From Acinetobacter terrestris (GTDB taxonomy: Bacteria; Pseudomonadota; Gammaproteobacteria; Pseudomonadales; Moraxellaceae), in NCBI RefSeq assembly GCF_004331155.1, contig NZ_SJNZ01000001.1, forward strand, positions 209,810 through 273,809: a stretch of DNA of 64,000 bases, in the 5' to 3' direction. Position numbers and translations under genes: made by a program. The notes below the pieces were generated by a model. The model saw only the letters and a list, made by a program, of their open reading frames with translations. It was not told the origin of the DNA and made no database searches. Below, in pieces: positions 56,254 to 64,000 of this stretch. How positions within the stretch are numbered: position 1 is the first letter of the stretch; each line of letters starts with the position of its first letter.

Positions 56254-57780
56254 TTAGTTTTTATGACGCATATGCGGGAATAAAATGACATCACGAATAC
56301 TGGCTGCATCAGCAAATAACATCACCAGACGGTCAATACCAATACCTTGACCGGCTGTTGGAGGAAGACCATATTCAAGCGCTTCAATGAAGTCTGCATC
56401 GTAATGCATCGCTTCATCATCACCTGCATCTTTCTCTGCAACTTGTGCTTGGAAACGTTCAGCCTGGTCAATTGGGTCATTCAATTCCGAGAAACCATTC
56501 GCCAATTCACGGCCGCCAATAAAGAACTCAAAACGGTCGGTAATGTGTGGGTTGTTGTCATTACGGCGTGCAAGCGGTGAAGTTTCCGCTGGATATTCAG
56601 TAATGAATGTTGGCTGACGAAGTTTTGTTTCAACGGTTTCTTCAAATACGATAGTTTGAAGTTTACCCAGACCAAAACCAGGTTTAACTTTCTCTTTCAA
56701 TTCTTCCTGAACAAATTTCGCCAGGAATTCACGGTCAGCTACATTTTCTGGCGTGAACTGAGGGTTATGTTCAAGAATTGCATCAAACATTGAGATTTTT
56801 TTGAATGGACCTTTGAAGCTGAATACTTCACCTTGATAAGGCACATCAGTCGCACCCAAAATGTCGATCGCTAATTTCTCAAGCATATTTTCAGTCAAAG
56901 CCATCAAGTCTTTGTAATCTGCATAGGCTTGGTAGAATTCGATCATGGTGAATTCTGGGTTATGACGTGTTGAAACACCTTCATTACGGAAGTTACGGTT
57001 AATTTCAAACACGCGTTCAAAACCGCCCACAACCAAACGTTTCAAGTAAAGTTCAGGTGCAATACGCAAGAATAAAGGCATATCTAATGCATTATGATGT
57101 GTTTCAAATGGACGCGCAGAAGCACCCCCTGGAATCACATGCATCATTGGCGTTTCAACTTCCATGAAACGTTCATTGGCCAAATACGCACGCATACCCG
57201 CAACCACTTTGGCACGGATTTCAAAAGTTTTACGAGTTTCTTCGTTTACGATCAGATCAAGATAGCGTTTACGATACTTCATTTCAGTATCGTTTAAACC
57301 ATGGAATTTATCTGGAAGTGGGCGAAGTGATTTGGTTAAAAGCTCGAAATGTTCGATATGAACATACAGATCGCCTTTGCCTGAACGGCCAATATAACCT
57401 TCAACGGCAATAATATCGCCAAGGTCTAAGCCTTTAATGCTCGCCAGTACGTCTGGATCTAATTCTTTACGTGCAACATACAGTTGGATACGGCCAGTCA
57501 TGTCTTGAATTACGATGAATGAACCACGGTTCAACATCACACGACCTGCAACCTTCACATAAACCTTTTCACCCGCTTCAATTTCTTCTTTAGACTTATC
57601 AGCGAATTGTTCTTGTAAGTCTTGAGCGTAATGTTCACGCTTGAATGTGTTCGGCCAAGGGCTGGTTCCCTTTTCCTTAGCATGTTCTTCAATATGCTTT
57701 AACTTGGCATGACGCTGTGCAATTAAATCGTTTTCGGAAATGTGTTGTTCAGAAGTCGATTGAGCGTTATGTTGCGTCAT
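56254..57780 (-). CDS. lysS: Lysyl-tRNA synthetase (class II)
   Basis: This 508-residue class II LysRS has the N-terminal OB-fold anticodon-binding domain ([20 protein letters not shown]) and the catalytic core with motif 2 ([20 protein letters not shown]) and motif 3 ([12 protein letters not shown]). The open frame continues upstream for 52 more codons, but the ATG at 57780 has GAGG five bases before it and gives the family length. EpmA at 5931 is its truncated paralogue. Confidence 0.96.
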   Translation of the reverse strand: MTQHNAQSTSEQHISENDLIAQRHAKLKHIEEHAKEKGTSPWPNTFKREHYAQDLQEQFADKSKEEIEAGEKVYVKVAGRVMLNRGSFIVIQDMTGRIQLYVARKELDPDVLASIKGLDLGDIIAVEGYIGRSGKGDLYVHIEHFELLTKSLRPLPDKFHGLNDTEMKYRKRYLDLIVNEETRKTFEIRAKVVAGMRAYLANERFMEVETPMMHVIPGGASARPFETHHNALDMPLFLRIAPELYLKRLVVGGFERVFEINRNFRNEGVSTRHNPEFTMIEFYQAYADYKDLMALTENMLEKLAIDILGATDVPYQGEVFSFKGPFKKISMFDAILEHNPQFTPENVADREFLAKFVQEELKEKVKPGFGLGKLQTIVFEETVETKLRQPTFITEYPAETSPLARRNDNNPHITDRFEFFIGGRELANGFSELNDPIDQAERFQAQVAEKDAGDDEAMHYDADFIEALEYGLPPTAGQGIGIDRLVMLFADAASIRDVILFPHMRHKN

Positions 57781-57904
57781 CTCTGCCTCGAATATATGTA
57801 AAAAACGGAAGTTGCATAGGATAGCAGATTTAGTATAAATTTCGTATGACTTATTGCCAAACACAAGTATTGATTTGCTCAACACAACCTTGTTTCCTTC
57901 ACAT

Positions 57905-58342
57905 TTAGGCTTCGGCCAATTGTTTGACGATCTCAAAACCTCGTTTTAAACCATTATTCATCAATTCCACATGATCTTTAGAGGTTTCCAGTTCTACACT
58001 CAGCATGGTTGAGCCATTTACATCTTCAAGCACATATTTTTCTAAAACACCGCTCCATTGTTTAACTTCTTCACTGTCTAAATCTTCAATGCCATCTTCC
58101 AGCATGCCCAAGTGCTTAAAGGTCACCAGTTTAAATTCTTCCAGCTCGGTAATGGTTGAAACCATGCCATCCCCATTGGCATCGAGAAAAACAGTTCGTC
58201 CATTTAATTGCCAGTCGGAATGCATGGATGAACCCGGAGCAAAATATTGGGTCCATTCGGTATAAGTGTCCGGATCCCACAGAATCTGCCACACCTTTTG
58301 TGGAGAGGCGTGAATCAAAATTTCATAATTTAAAATTTCCAT
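57905..58342 (-). CDS. SRPBCC / START-like domain protein
   Basis: This 145-residue protein has the SRPBCC (AHSA1/START-like) hydrophobic-ligand fold, seen in [30 protein letters not shown] (in parts) and the C-terminal helix [17 protein letters not shown]. The function is unknown; it could bind a lipid or act as a small-molecule carrier. It lies upstream of lysS on the same strand with a 124-bp gap. Confidence 0.82.
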   Translation of the reverse strand: MEILNYEILIHASPQKVWQILWDPDTYTEWTQYFAPGSSMHSDWQLNGRTVFLDANGDGMVSTITELEEFKLVTFKHLGMLEDGIEDLDSEEVKQWSGVLEKYVLEDVNGSTMLSVELETSKDHVELMNNGLKRGFEIVKQLAEA

Positions 58343-58644
58343 CGGCTCACCTCAGCTTATATTTATCTTAATAAATACGAAGTTATCCAAATTTATTTTT
58401 GCCTGATAGGCAGGTTTTGTTATCTATGCTTAAAGCAACTTCCTTATTCTCCTATCTGTTTAATTTTAATTAATAATTTATTTTGTAAGTGGGTTTAACC
58501 CCTATTATGCTGTCCATTTATTAGACCAAAAGCTAACTTCTTTATTCGGCATAGTCACCTACAATAATTTAAGCAAAATGGTTGAAAAGGAAACGATTCA
58601 ACTTTTCTATCTTTGTACATAAAAACAGCGTGAACTATAAAACA
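58343..58644. other. Divergent intergenic region, about 300 bp
   Basis: AT-rich spacer before the YqiA-like gene. It contains a small GCCTGATAGGC hairpin near 58403-58413. Nothing else was recognised. Confidence 0.4.
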
Positions 58645-59151
58645 ATGAATACATGCACTTCGAAAATCTTGTTTTTACATGGACTCGATTCCTCGCGTGA
58701 ATCGACAAAATTCCATGCCATTGATGCCAATCAGAAATATTGCATCGATATAGATTACCGCAACCTGAATTTTCAGACGGTCGCCGATTTTTATCGCGAT
58801 ATTATTGCCAAAATCAAGCCTGAAATTCTGGTCGGACACAGCTTGGGCGCGTATTGGGCCTTGAAAATGTCTGCCTTGTGTAAAATTCCAACGGTAATTG
58901 CCAACCCGAGCCTTCATCCGGATTTTCGTGAAGATTACCCACCCATTAATGAAGATGATCTGGAACATGACATTGCACAGATTGCCTATTTAGAATTAGG
59001 CGATGAAATACTGGATATGTATGCCGTTCAGGAACAGCTCGAACCCTATATGATCGTTCAGGCTTTAGAAGGTGGTCATCACCGTTTAGCCAGTCCAGAA
59101 AACATCAATGATCTGATTCAACACATGCAAACGCATTTTCTAAAAAAATAA
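58645..59151 (+). CDS. YqiA/YcfP-like alpha/beta hydrolase
   Basis: A short alpha/beta hydrolase of 168 residues with ILFLHGLDSSRESTKF at the N-terminus, the nucleophile elbow GHSLGAYWA, and a C-terminal histidine in GGHHRLASPEN. These suggest a complete Ser-Asp-His triad. The family (UPF0227-like) includes esterases of unknown substrate. The frame reaches 58582, but the ATG at 58645 matches the family start; no strong ribosome site is present. It ends at a terminator shared with apt. Confidence 0.8.
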   Translation: MNTCTSKILFLHGLDSSRESTKFHAIDANQKYCIDIDYRNLNFQTVADFYRDIIAKIKPEILVGHSLGAYWALKMSALCKIPTVIANPSLHPDFREDYPPINEDDLEHDIAQIAYLELGDEILDMYAVQEQLEPYMIVQALEGGHHRLASPENINDLIQHMQTHFLKK

Positions 59152-59181
59152 AAAAGCCCTGGTTTTGACCAAGGCTTTTTT
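59150..59181. terminator. Bidirectional terminator, one mismatch
   Basis: The stem AAGCCCTGGT / ACCAAGGCTT has one internal mismatch and A and T runs on either side, between convergent genes. Confidence 0.85.
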
Positions 59182-59196
59182 ATGACATCAAACCGA

Positions 59197-59739
59197 TTAA
59201 GCGACTGCTTGTTCTGGCTGAGATTTATCATTTAATACAGACCAGACATCTAAACCTAAATCGCCGTGCAAATCAGGTAAATCAAGGAAGATGCTCGCAC
59301 CCAGGATTTCATGGTTGCATTTGTCTACCAGTTGTTTCACCGCTTTTAAAGTGCCGCCTGTGGCTAAAACGTCATCCACAATAATAATTTTTTGTGCTTC
59401 GATATTCGCTGACATTTCCAGACGATCCCGGCCGTATTCCAGGCTATAACCTACGCCAACAACCGGTGGTGGTAATTTACCTGCTTTACGTACCAGCAAT
59501 AAGCCTTTGCCCAAACGTTGCGCCAACAAACTCGCTAAAACAAAACCACGTGCTTCAACCGCGACAAAGCTGTCTACCTGTTCCAGTTTATCAGCAGGAA
59601 TACTGGCAATGAGAGCATCGGTTAAAGGCTCAATTTTACTCATAAACAAGGGGGTTAAATCGAAGAAGCAAATACCCGGTTTAGGGAAATCTTGGACAGT
59701 ACGAATGTGAGACCACAAAGTTGTAGACAAATTGCTCAT
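59197..59739 (-). CDS. apt: Adenine phosphoribosyltransferase
   Basis: Apt salvages adenine to AMP with PRPP. The 180-residue protein has the PRPP-binding motif IIIVDDVLATGGTLKA and the N-terminal FPKPGICFFDLTPLF. The ATG has a GGGGAGAA-like ribosome site. It is a single-gene unit ending at the shared terminator. Confidence 0.95.
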   Translation of the reverse strand: MSNLSTTLWSHIRTVQDFPKPGICFFDLTPLFMSKIEPLTDALIASIPADKLEQVDSFVAVEARGFVLASLLAQRLGKGLLLVRKAGKLPPPVVGVGYSLEYGRDRLEMSANIEAQKIIIVDDVLATGGTLKAVKQLVDKCNHEILGASIFLDLPDLHGDLGLDVWSVLNDKSQPEQAVA

Positions 59740-60271
59740 GGGGAGAAAGACAATGAAAAGAGAATATGTGAATTTTAACGCTTTATGAGGTTCATGACCA
59801 GTAAATGATCATAGTTACAACGCTTCAAAACACAGCAATACATTATAAGTATTTGATTTAATTGTATTTGTTTTTTAAATAAATATTAAATATAGATTTA
59901 TCTGACCTTAAATTAACAAAATTTGTTTATTTTCTCTCCCCGACCTTAGTCTATATCCGACTTTTCAATAGCATAAAGGCATTTCTTCAGCTTCTCAAAG
60001 CTGCACAATTGATGAACATTTTGACATTCAGATTGAATTTAAATTGTTAGACAAAAACCTTATTTAGCTGTTTTTATGACAAGTTTTGTCCTGCGAGGCA
60101 ATTCTGGTTTCAAATTCAGCGATTAAACTCCGATATTTGCTTTACATTAATGCTAGAACTGCGTAAAAATTTGACTGAATATGTACCTTGAAAGTCATAT
60201 CATTAGAGTCATGCTGTATATGGGATTTTACTGACTTCACATTTTAACAAGTCAGTGTTTTGGAGAGTCAA
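59740..60271. other. Promoter and leader region of the rub operon, 532 bp
   Basis: AT-rich region before rubA. It has a possible TTTACA-17-TAAAAA promoter near 60142-60170 and a GACAA / TTGTC hairpin near 60078-60090. A perfect 8-bp stem (ACTGACTT / AAGTCAGT, 60230-60256) lies just before the rubA ribosome site at 60262. No gene was seen. Confidence 0.45.
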
Positions 60272-60436
60272 ATGAAAAAGTATCAATGCATCGTTTGTGG
60301 ATGGATTTATGACGAAGCTGAAGGGTGGCCACAAGATGGTATTGTCGCAGGTACAAAATGGGAAGATATCCCAGATGACTGGACCTGCCCGGACTGTGGT
60401 GTATCAAAAGTTGATTTTGAAATGGTTGAAATCTAA
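60272..60436 (+). CDS. rubA: Rubredoxin
   Basis: This 54-residue rubredoxin carries electrons from rubredoxin reductase to the alkane hydroxylase. Two CxxC knuckles hold the iron: C6/C9 (CIVC) and C39/C42 (CPDC). It is the AlkG2-like single-domain type with the typical [12 protein letters not shown] segment. The ATG has GGAGA at 60262-60266. It is the first gene of rubA-rubB-estB-oxyR, an order described for Acinetobacter sp. ADP1, where rubA and rubB are needed for alkane use. The gene is too short for many ORF callers. Confidence 0.95.
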   Translation: MKKYQCIVCGWIYDEAEGWPQDGIVAGTKWEDIPDDWTCPDCGVSKVDFEMVEI

Positions 60437-60447
60437 TAATTGATACC

Positions 60448-60474
60448 AAAGACCATAGTAAATGGTCTTTTTTT
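60448..60474 (+). terminator. Intra-operon terminator between rubA and rubB
   Basis: The perfect 9-bp stem AAAGACCAT / ATGGTCTTT with a 5-nt loop is followed by TTTT, 12 bp after the rubA stop. Confidence 0.85.
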
Positions 60475-60505
60475 ACGTCTTATAGAAAACAGTTTGGAGA
60501 AAAAT

Positions 60506-61684
60506 ATGCATCCTATCGTCATCATTGGTTCGGGTATGGCGGGATATACCGCAGCGCGTGAGTTTCGTAAGCTAAATCCCGAGCATGAACTGGTCATGAT
60601 TTGTGCAGATGATGCGGTAAACTATGCTAAACCCACGCTGTCTAATGCTTTAGCCGGAAAAAAAGCACCTGAGCAAATTGCATTAGGTGATGCCAGCAAA
60701 ATGAGTGATCAACTGAAGATGCGTATTGAAGCGCAGACTTGGGTTAAAAAAATTCAAGCTGAACAGCATCAACTGGTTTTAGAGAAAGATGGACAACAAA
60801 GTATTCAACCTTATTCAAAGCTGGTTCTAGCAGTCGGTGCAAACCCGGTTCGTCTGGCGATTGCCGGTGATGGTAGTGATGACATTCACGTGGTCAACAA
60901 TCTGGATCACTATAAAGCCTTCCGTAAAAATCTCGCTCAACATCAAGATAAACGTGTGGTGATTTTAGGTGCAGGCTTGATCGGCTGTGAATTTGCCAAT
61001 GACTTGCAAAACACAGAACATCAGGTAACCGTCATTGATTTGGCTCCGCAGCCTTTAGGGCGTCTGATTCCTGATTATGTTGCGGCATCTTTCCAGGAAA
61101 AACTTGAAGCGATTGGCATTCACTTTGTACTCGGCACCACGGTTGAAAAAGTAAATAAAGTTGAAAATGGCGACTATCAAATTACTTTAGCCAATGGTCA
61201 GTCTGTTGTCGCGGATGTTGTACTTTCAGCAATCGGCTTACAGCCGAATTTAGAATTGGCAAAAGCTGCTGATATTCACTGCAGTCGCGGCATTTTAACC
61301 AATGGTCATTTAGAAACCAACCAGGCCGATATCTACGCGGTTGGCGACTGTGCAGAAGTCAACGGTTTGCTGTTGCCTTATGTGATGCCAATCATGCAAC
61401 AGGCACGTGCTTTAGCGAAAACCTTAAATGGTGAACAAACCCATGTTCATTATCCAGCGATGCCTGTGGCCGTTAAAACCCCGGCTGCCCCACTTACAGT
61501 ACTTCCGGCACCCGTGGGTGTGGATGTCACTTGGGAGACTGAAGAACTTGAAGATGGCATGATTGCCAAAGCTGTAGATAGTCAAAACACCTTGCGTGGT
61601 TTTGTTTTATTGGGCACAACTGCAGCAAAACAGCGTTTAAGTCTAACTAAACTGGTACCGGACTTGATTCCTGCAGCAGTTTAA
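60506..61684 (+). CDS. rubB: Rubredoxin-NAD(+) reductase
   Basis: RubB is an FAD enzyme that passes electrons from NADH to rubredoxin. The 392-residue protein has the FAD-binding VIIGSGMAGYTAAREF motif at the N-terminus, the NADH-binding VVILGAGLIGCEFA near 155 and the second FAD motif YAVGDCAEV. The frame extends to 60440, across the terminator hairpin, but the ATG at 60506 has GGAG six bases upstream and gives the known length. It is preceded and followed by terminators inside the operon. Confidence 0.95.
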   Translation: MHPIVIIGSGMAGYTAAREFRKLNPEHELVMICADDAVNYAKPTLSNALAGKKAPEQIALGDASKMSDQLKMRIEAQTWVKKIQAEQHQLVLEKDGQQSIQPYSKLVLAVGANPVRLAIAGDGSDDIHVVNNLDHYKAFRKNLAQHQDKRVVILGAGLIGCEFANDLQNTEHQVTVIDLAPQPLGRLIPDYVAASFQEKLEAIGIHFVLGTTVEKVNKVENGDYQITLANGQSVVADVVLSAIGLQPNLELAKAADIHCSRGILTNGHLETNQADIYAVGDCAEVNGLLLPYVMPIMQQARALAKTLNGEQTHVHYPAMPVAVKTPAAPLTVLPAPVGVDVTWETEELEDGMIAKAVDSQNTLRGFVLLGTTAAKQRLSLTKLVPDLIPAAV

Positions 61685-61695
61685 GGTTTTAATAC

Positions 61696-61728
61696 AAAGG
61701 ACATTTTTTCAGCAAAATGTCCTTTTTT
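61696..61728 (+). terminator. Intra-operon terminator between rubB and estB
   Basis: The perfect 12-bp stem AAAGGACATTTT / AAAATGTCCTTT with a 6-nt loop continues into a T run (61723-61728). The ribosome site of estB (AGGA, 61729-61732) begins right after it. Confidence 0.88.
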
Positions 61729-61740
61729 AGGAAAACAACA

Positions 61741-62685
61741 ATGAATAGCGCACTCAACTTTACAGGCTCTCCCTATACCTCTTTTATGCATGAAACCAGA
61801 GTCAATTTAGGCAATGGCGTTGAACTGCATGTAGAAATGGGCGGAAATCCTAAACATCCTGCAATCATGCTGATTATGGGTTTAGGTGCGCAAATGTTGT
61901 TTTGGCCTGATTTTTTCTGTAAATCACTGATTGATCAAGGTTATCGTGTCATTCGTTATGACAACCGCGATATTGGTCTTTCCTCTAAAATTCGTCATTC
62001 AGGACCCCGACTCAACACCTTAAAACTGATGGGTCGCTTTGCTTTAGGTCTGGAAAATCAGGGTGCGCCGTATAATTTATATGATATGGCAGAAGATGCC
62101 GCACTGCTGATTGATCGTTTGGGACTGGAAAAAGTCTCTGTGATTGGTGCTTCAATGGGTGGCATGATTGCACAAATTCTGGCAGCCAAGCATCCTCAAA
62201 AAGTCAATAATTTAGGTTTAATGTTTACCAGTAATAATCAGCCGCTATTGCCACCGCCTTTTCCAAAACAGCTTTTTAGCCTGATCGGTCGACCTGAATC
62301 GACGGATGAAGAAGGTATCGTGAATCATAGCGTGAAAGTTTTTAACATTATTGGTTCACCTGGGTATATCAACCAGATTGAGATTATTCAGACTGCCCGT
62401 AAATTATATCAACGAAGTTATTATCCAGCGGGTGTACTTCAACAATTTTTAGCAATATTATGTACCGGTTCTTTGCTACAATTGAGTAAGCAAATTCAGC
62501 AACCTACCCTTGTGGTACATGGCTCTCGTGACCGTTTACTGCCACCGAGTCATGGCAAAGCAGTTGCAAAGGCAATTACAGATGCTAAGTTTGAATTAAT
62601 TGATGGAATGGGGCATGATATGCCTCCGCATTTTATTCCATATCTTAGCGGACTATTTGCTGATCACTTTAAATTAAAACATTAG
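61741..62685 (+). CDS. estB: Alpha/beta hydrolase, EstB-like esterase
   Basis: This 314-residue alpha/beta hydrolase has the oxyanion region MLIMGLGAQM, the nucleophile elbow GASMGGMIAQ and a catalytic histidine in GMGHDMPP; an aspartate in GSRDRLLPP completes the likely triad. In strain ADP1 the gene at this place is estB, an esterase. The ATG at 61741 follows AGGA with good spacing; an upstream ATG at 61717 lies inside the terminator hairpin. The substrate is unknown. oxyR begins seven bases after its stop. Confidence 0.85.
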   Translation: MNSALNFTGSPYTSFMHETRVNLGNGVELHVEMGGNPKHPAIMLIMGLGAQMLFWPDFFCKSLIDQGYRVIRYDNRDIGLSSKIRHSGPRLNTLKLMGRFALGLENQGAPYNLYDMAEDAALLIDRLGLEKVSVIGASMGGMIAQILAAKHPQKVNNLGLMFTSNNQPLLPPPFPKQLFSLIGRPESTDEEGIVNHSVKVFNIIGSPGYINQIEIIQTARKLYQRSYYPAGVLQQFLAILCTGSLLQLSKQIQQPTLVVHGSRDRLLPPSHGKAVAKAITDAKFELIDGMGHDMPPHFIPYLSGLFADHFKLKH

Positions 62686-62691
62686 GACACT

Positions 62692-63597
62692 ATGGCTGCA
62701 TTACCCTCTTTAAGACAGCTGTCATACCTCGTTACACTGTCTGAAACGCTACATTTTACTGAAGCTGCGCGCCGTTCATTTGTGACCCAATCGACTTTGT
62801 CAGGCGGAATCATGGAGTTAGAGCGTTTGTTAGGTGGAGTCCTCGTTGAACGCGACCGCCAAAATGTACGTTTAACTCCGCTTGGAGAGCAGGTTGTTGC
62901 TCGAGCCCGTGTTTTATTGGCTGATGCTCAAGATCTGATGCGTTTAAGTCGTGAGATGAGCGAGCCTTTAACTGGTGATTTACATTTAGGCATTATCCCC
63001 ACTATTGCACCTTTTATTTTGTCGAAACTTTTAGATGAAGTGCATAAACAACTGCCTAAAATTCAATTGCATTTGTATGAAGCGCAAAGTGAAAAAATTG
63101 TCGAAAAATTAGAACACGGCAATCTGGACATGATTGTTTTGGCACTGCCTTTTGATACACGTGGTTTAAAAGTTGCTGAAATTGCGAAAGAAAATCTTTA
63201 TTTGGTGCATCATAAAACCGATCAAAACGCACTGAATGTCAAAACTTTAGATGATTTGGATTTATCACGTTTAGTGTTACTTGAAGAAGGTCATTGTTTA
63301 CGCAATCATGTCTTAAGTGCCTGCCCAATTGGTGAACGCAAAAATGATCATCGTTTAAAGGCCAGTTCATTACCAACACTGGTTGAAATGGTTTCTGCCA
63401 ATTTAGGCTTTACCCTGCTTCCTGAAATTGCTATTCATACCAATATGATTAAAGCGAATCCAGATTTAGTGGTTAAAGCAGTTGAAGCTGCGCCAAGTCG
63501 TACGCTCGCTTTGGTCACGCGTAAAAGCACCCCATTGCAAAGTGAATTTGACGTGCTATTGCAAATTTTGCAAAAAGTCACCCAAAACCTTCATTAA
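62692..63597 (+). CDS. oxyR: Hydrogen-peroxide-sensing regulator OxyR
   Basis: OxyR is the LysR-type activator of peroxide defence. The 301-residue protein has the N-terminal winged helix (LHFTEAARRSFVTQSTLSGGI) and the redox pair C202 and C211 in GHCLRNHVLSAC, with the same nine-residue spacing as C199 and C208 in E. coli. It closes the rubA-rubB-estB-oxyR operon, linking alkane oxidation with peroxide defence. A strong terminator follows. Confidence 0.95.
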   Translation: MAALPSLRQLSYLVTLSETLHFTEAARRSFVTQSTLSGGIMELERLLGGVLVERDRQNVRLTPLGEQVVARARVLLADAQDLMRLSREMSEPLTGDLHLGIIPTIAPFILSKLLDEVHKQLPKIQLHLYEAQSEKIVEKLEHGNLDMIVLALPFDTRGLKVAEIAKENLYLVHHKTDQNALNVKTLDDLDLSRLVLLEEGHCLRNHVLSACPIGERKNDHRLKASSLPTLVEMVSANLGFTLLPEIAIHTNMIKANPDLVVKAVEAAPSRTLALVTRKSTPLQSEFDVLLQILQKVTQNLH

Positions 63598-63613
63598 AAA
63601 TAAGCGATCCATT

Positions 63614-63638
63614 AAAAGGAGCAACTGCTCCTTTTTTT
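63614..63638 (+). terminator. Terminator after oxyR
   Basis: The 10-bp stem AAAAGGAGCA / TGCTCCTTTT with a 2-nt AC centre is followed by TTT. Confidence 0.92.
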
Positions 63639-63696
63639 ATTGCCCAATTCTCTTGCTGAGCACGGCTTTCGCTCGAATAAATTCTATTATTGAAAT

Positions 63697-63723
63697 AAAA
63701 AAGGTTTACCACAACGGTAAACC
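63697..63723 (-). terminator. Minus-strand terminator without an upstream gene
   Basis: On the minus strand the 8-bp stem GGTTTACC / GGTAAACC with a 5-nt loop is followed by six T residues (63697-63702). The gene it once served would lie to the right, where the IS3-family element now starts. Confidence 0.65.
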
Positions 63724-63777
63724 GAGTTTGAAGTTAAAAGATAATATCTTACACATGGATGAATTGAGTGATGTGTG

Positions 63778-64000
63778 CTGAGAAAACAGGAGGTTTTAAC
63801 TTGGTAAACTATAGACACTCATCAGGAGTTTACCATGAGCAAGAAACAGAAGACTTACACCGCAGAATTTAAAGTTGAAGCAATAAAATTGATTGAAGCC
63901 AATCAAGGCAATGTATCGGAAACAGCCAGACAACTTGGCATTTCAATGCAAACTCTTTCAAATTGGAATAATAAAGCAAAGACTGGCACCTTAGCAGGCA
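63778..64000 (+). mobile_element. IS3-family insertion sequence, left part, cut by the window
   Basis: The element is inferred from its first transposase gene (63835). The exact left end lies between about 63765 and 63834 and could not be fixed because the right end is outside the window. Nothing shows whether the element is complete. Confidence 0.6.
63835..64000 (+). CDS. IS3-family transposase OrfA, 3'-partial
   Basis: The first 55 codons of a transposase OrfA of the HTH_Tnp_1 type are present. MSKKQKTYTAEFKVEAIKLI and the helix-turn-helix NVSETARQLGISMQTLSNW are typical of IS3-family elements. OrfA binds the ends of the element and is normally fused by frameshifting to OrfB, which lies outside the window. 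The ATG has CAGGAG seven bases upstream. Confidence 0.88.
   Translation, partial: MSKKQKTYTAEFKVEAIKLIEANQGNVSETARQLGISMQTLSNWNNKAKTGTLAG

Noticed and set aside
1..64000. CRISPR arrays, rRNA genes and prophage modules
   Set aside because: No spaced direct repeats, no rRNA sequence and no phage structural genes were seen.

Overview
The window reads as chromosomal DNA of an Acinetobacter species (Moraxellaceae). It is AT-rich, and it carries the rubA-rubB-estB-oxyR order described for Acinetobacter alkane metabolism. It also has a long Pseudomonas-type isocitrate lyase and a glutarate-degradation cluster, and most genes are closed by short intrinsic terminators. I could not assign a species.

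Layout. 1-8,000: a PAS-PAS-GGDEF-EAL c-di-GMP protein cut by the left edge, maeB, cca, then epmA and pdxB on the minus strand. 8,200-13,600: a glutarate cluster (CaiB-type CoA-transferase, MFS transporter, gcdH) with a divergent LysR regulator. 13,900-19,000: tRNA-Ser(UGA), greB, two lytic transglycosylases, an SCP2 protein and ttcA. 19,000-24,600: htpX, a degenerate VOC/bleomycin-resistance-like pseudogene split by a small terminal-inverted-repeat element, a DUF4112 protein and an orphan RND pump permease. 24,600-35,200: a candidate 23-residue small protein, aceA, a LysR regulator, a CNNM/CBS protein, a citrate transporter, several unknown genes, tRNA-Leu(UAA) and a 5'-truncated pseudogene. 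35,200-45,900: folP, ftsH and rlmE (minus), then yhbY, a DOMON-like gene, carAB and greA (plus). 45,900-53,700: a TetR gene facing a RidA gene across two palindromes, a CatB-like acetyltransferase, a KAP-family P-loop NTPase, a universal stress protein, an alkyltransferase-like protein, a CPA1 antiporter and a zinc metallopeptidase. 53,700-64,000: a DUF808 protein, trpS, lysS, an SRPBCC protein, a YqiA-like hydrolase, apt, rubA-rubB-estB-oxyR, and the start of an IS3-family element cut by the right edge.

Most of the window is housekeeping. The accessory or unexplained parts are the KAP NTPase, the VOC pseudogene with its MITE-like insertion, the cluster of DnaA-box-like sites upstream of the 18-kb transglycosylase gene, the putative small protein next to aceA, the truncated gene at 35 kb and the IS3 element. 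A recurring architecture is an intrinsic terminator placed directly in front of, or overlapping, the Shine-Dalgarno sequence of the next co-directional gene. It is seen at cca and the CoA-transferase gene, and in looser form before rubB, estB and carA. This suggests that partial termination or ribosome-site occlusion sets expression ratios within operons. No CRISPR array, rRNA operon or prophage was seen.
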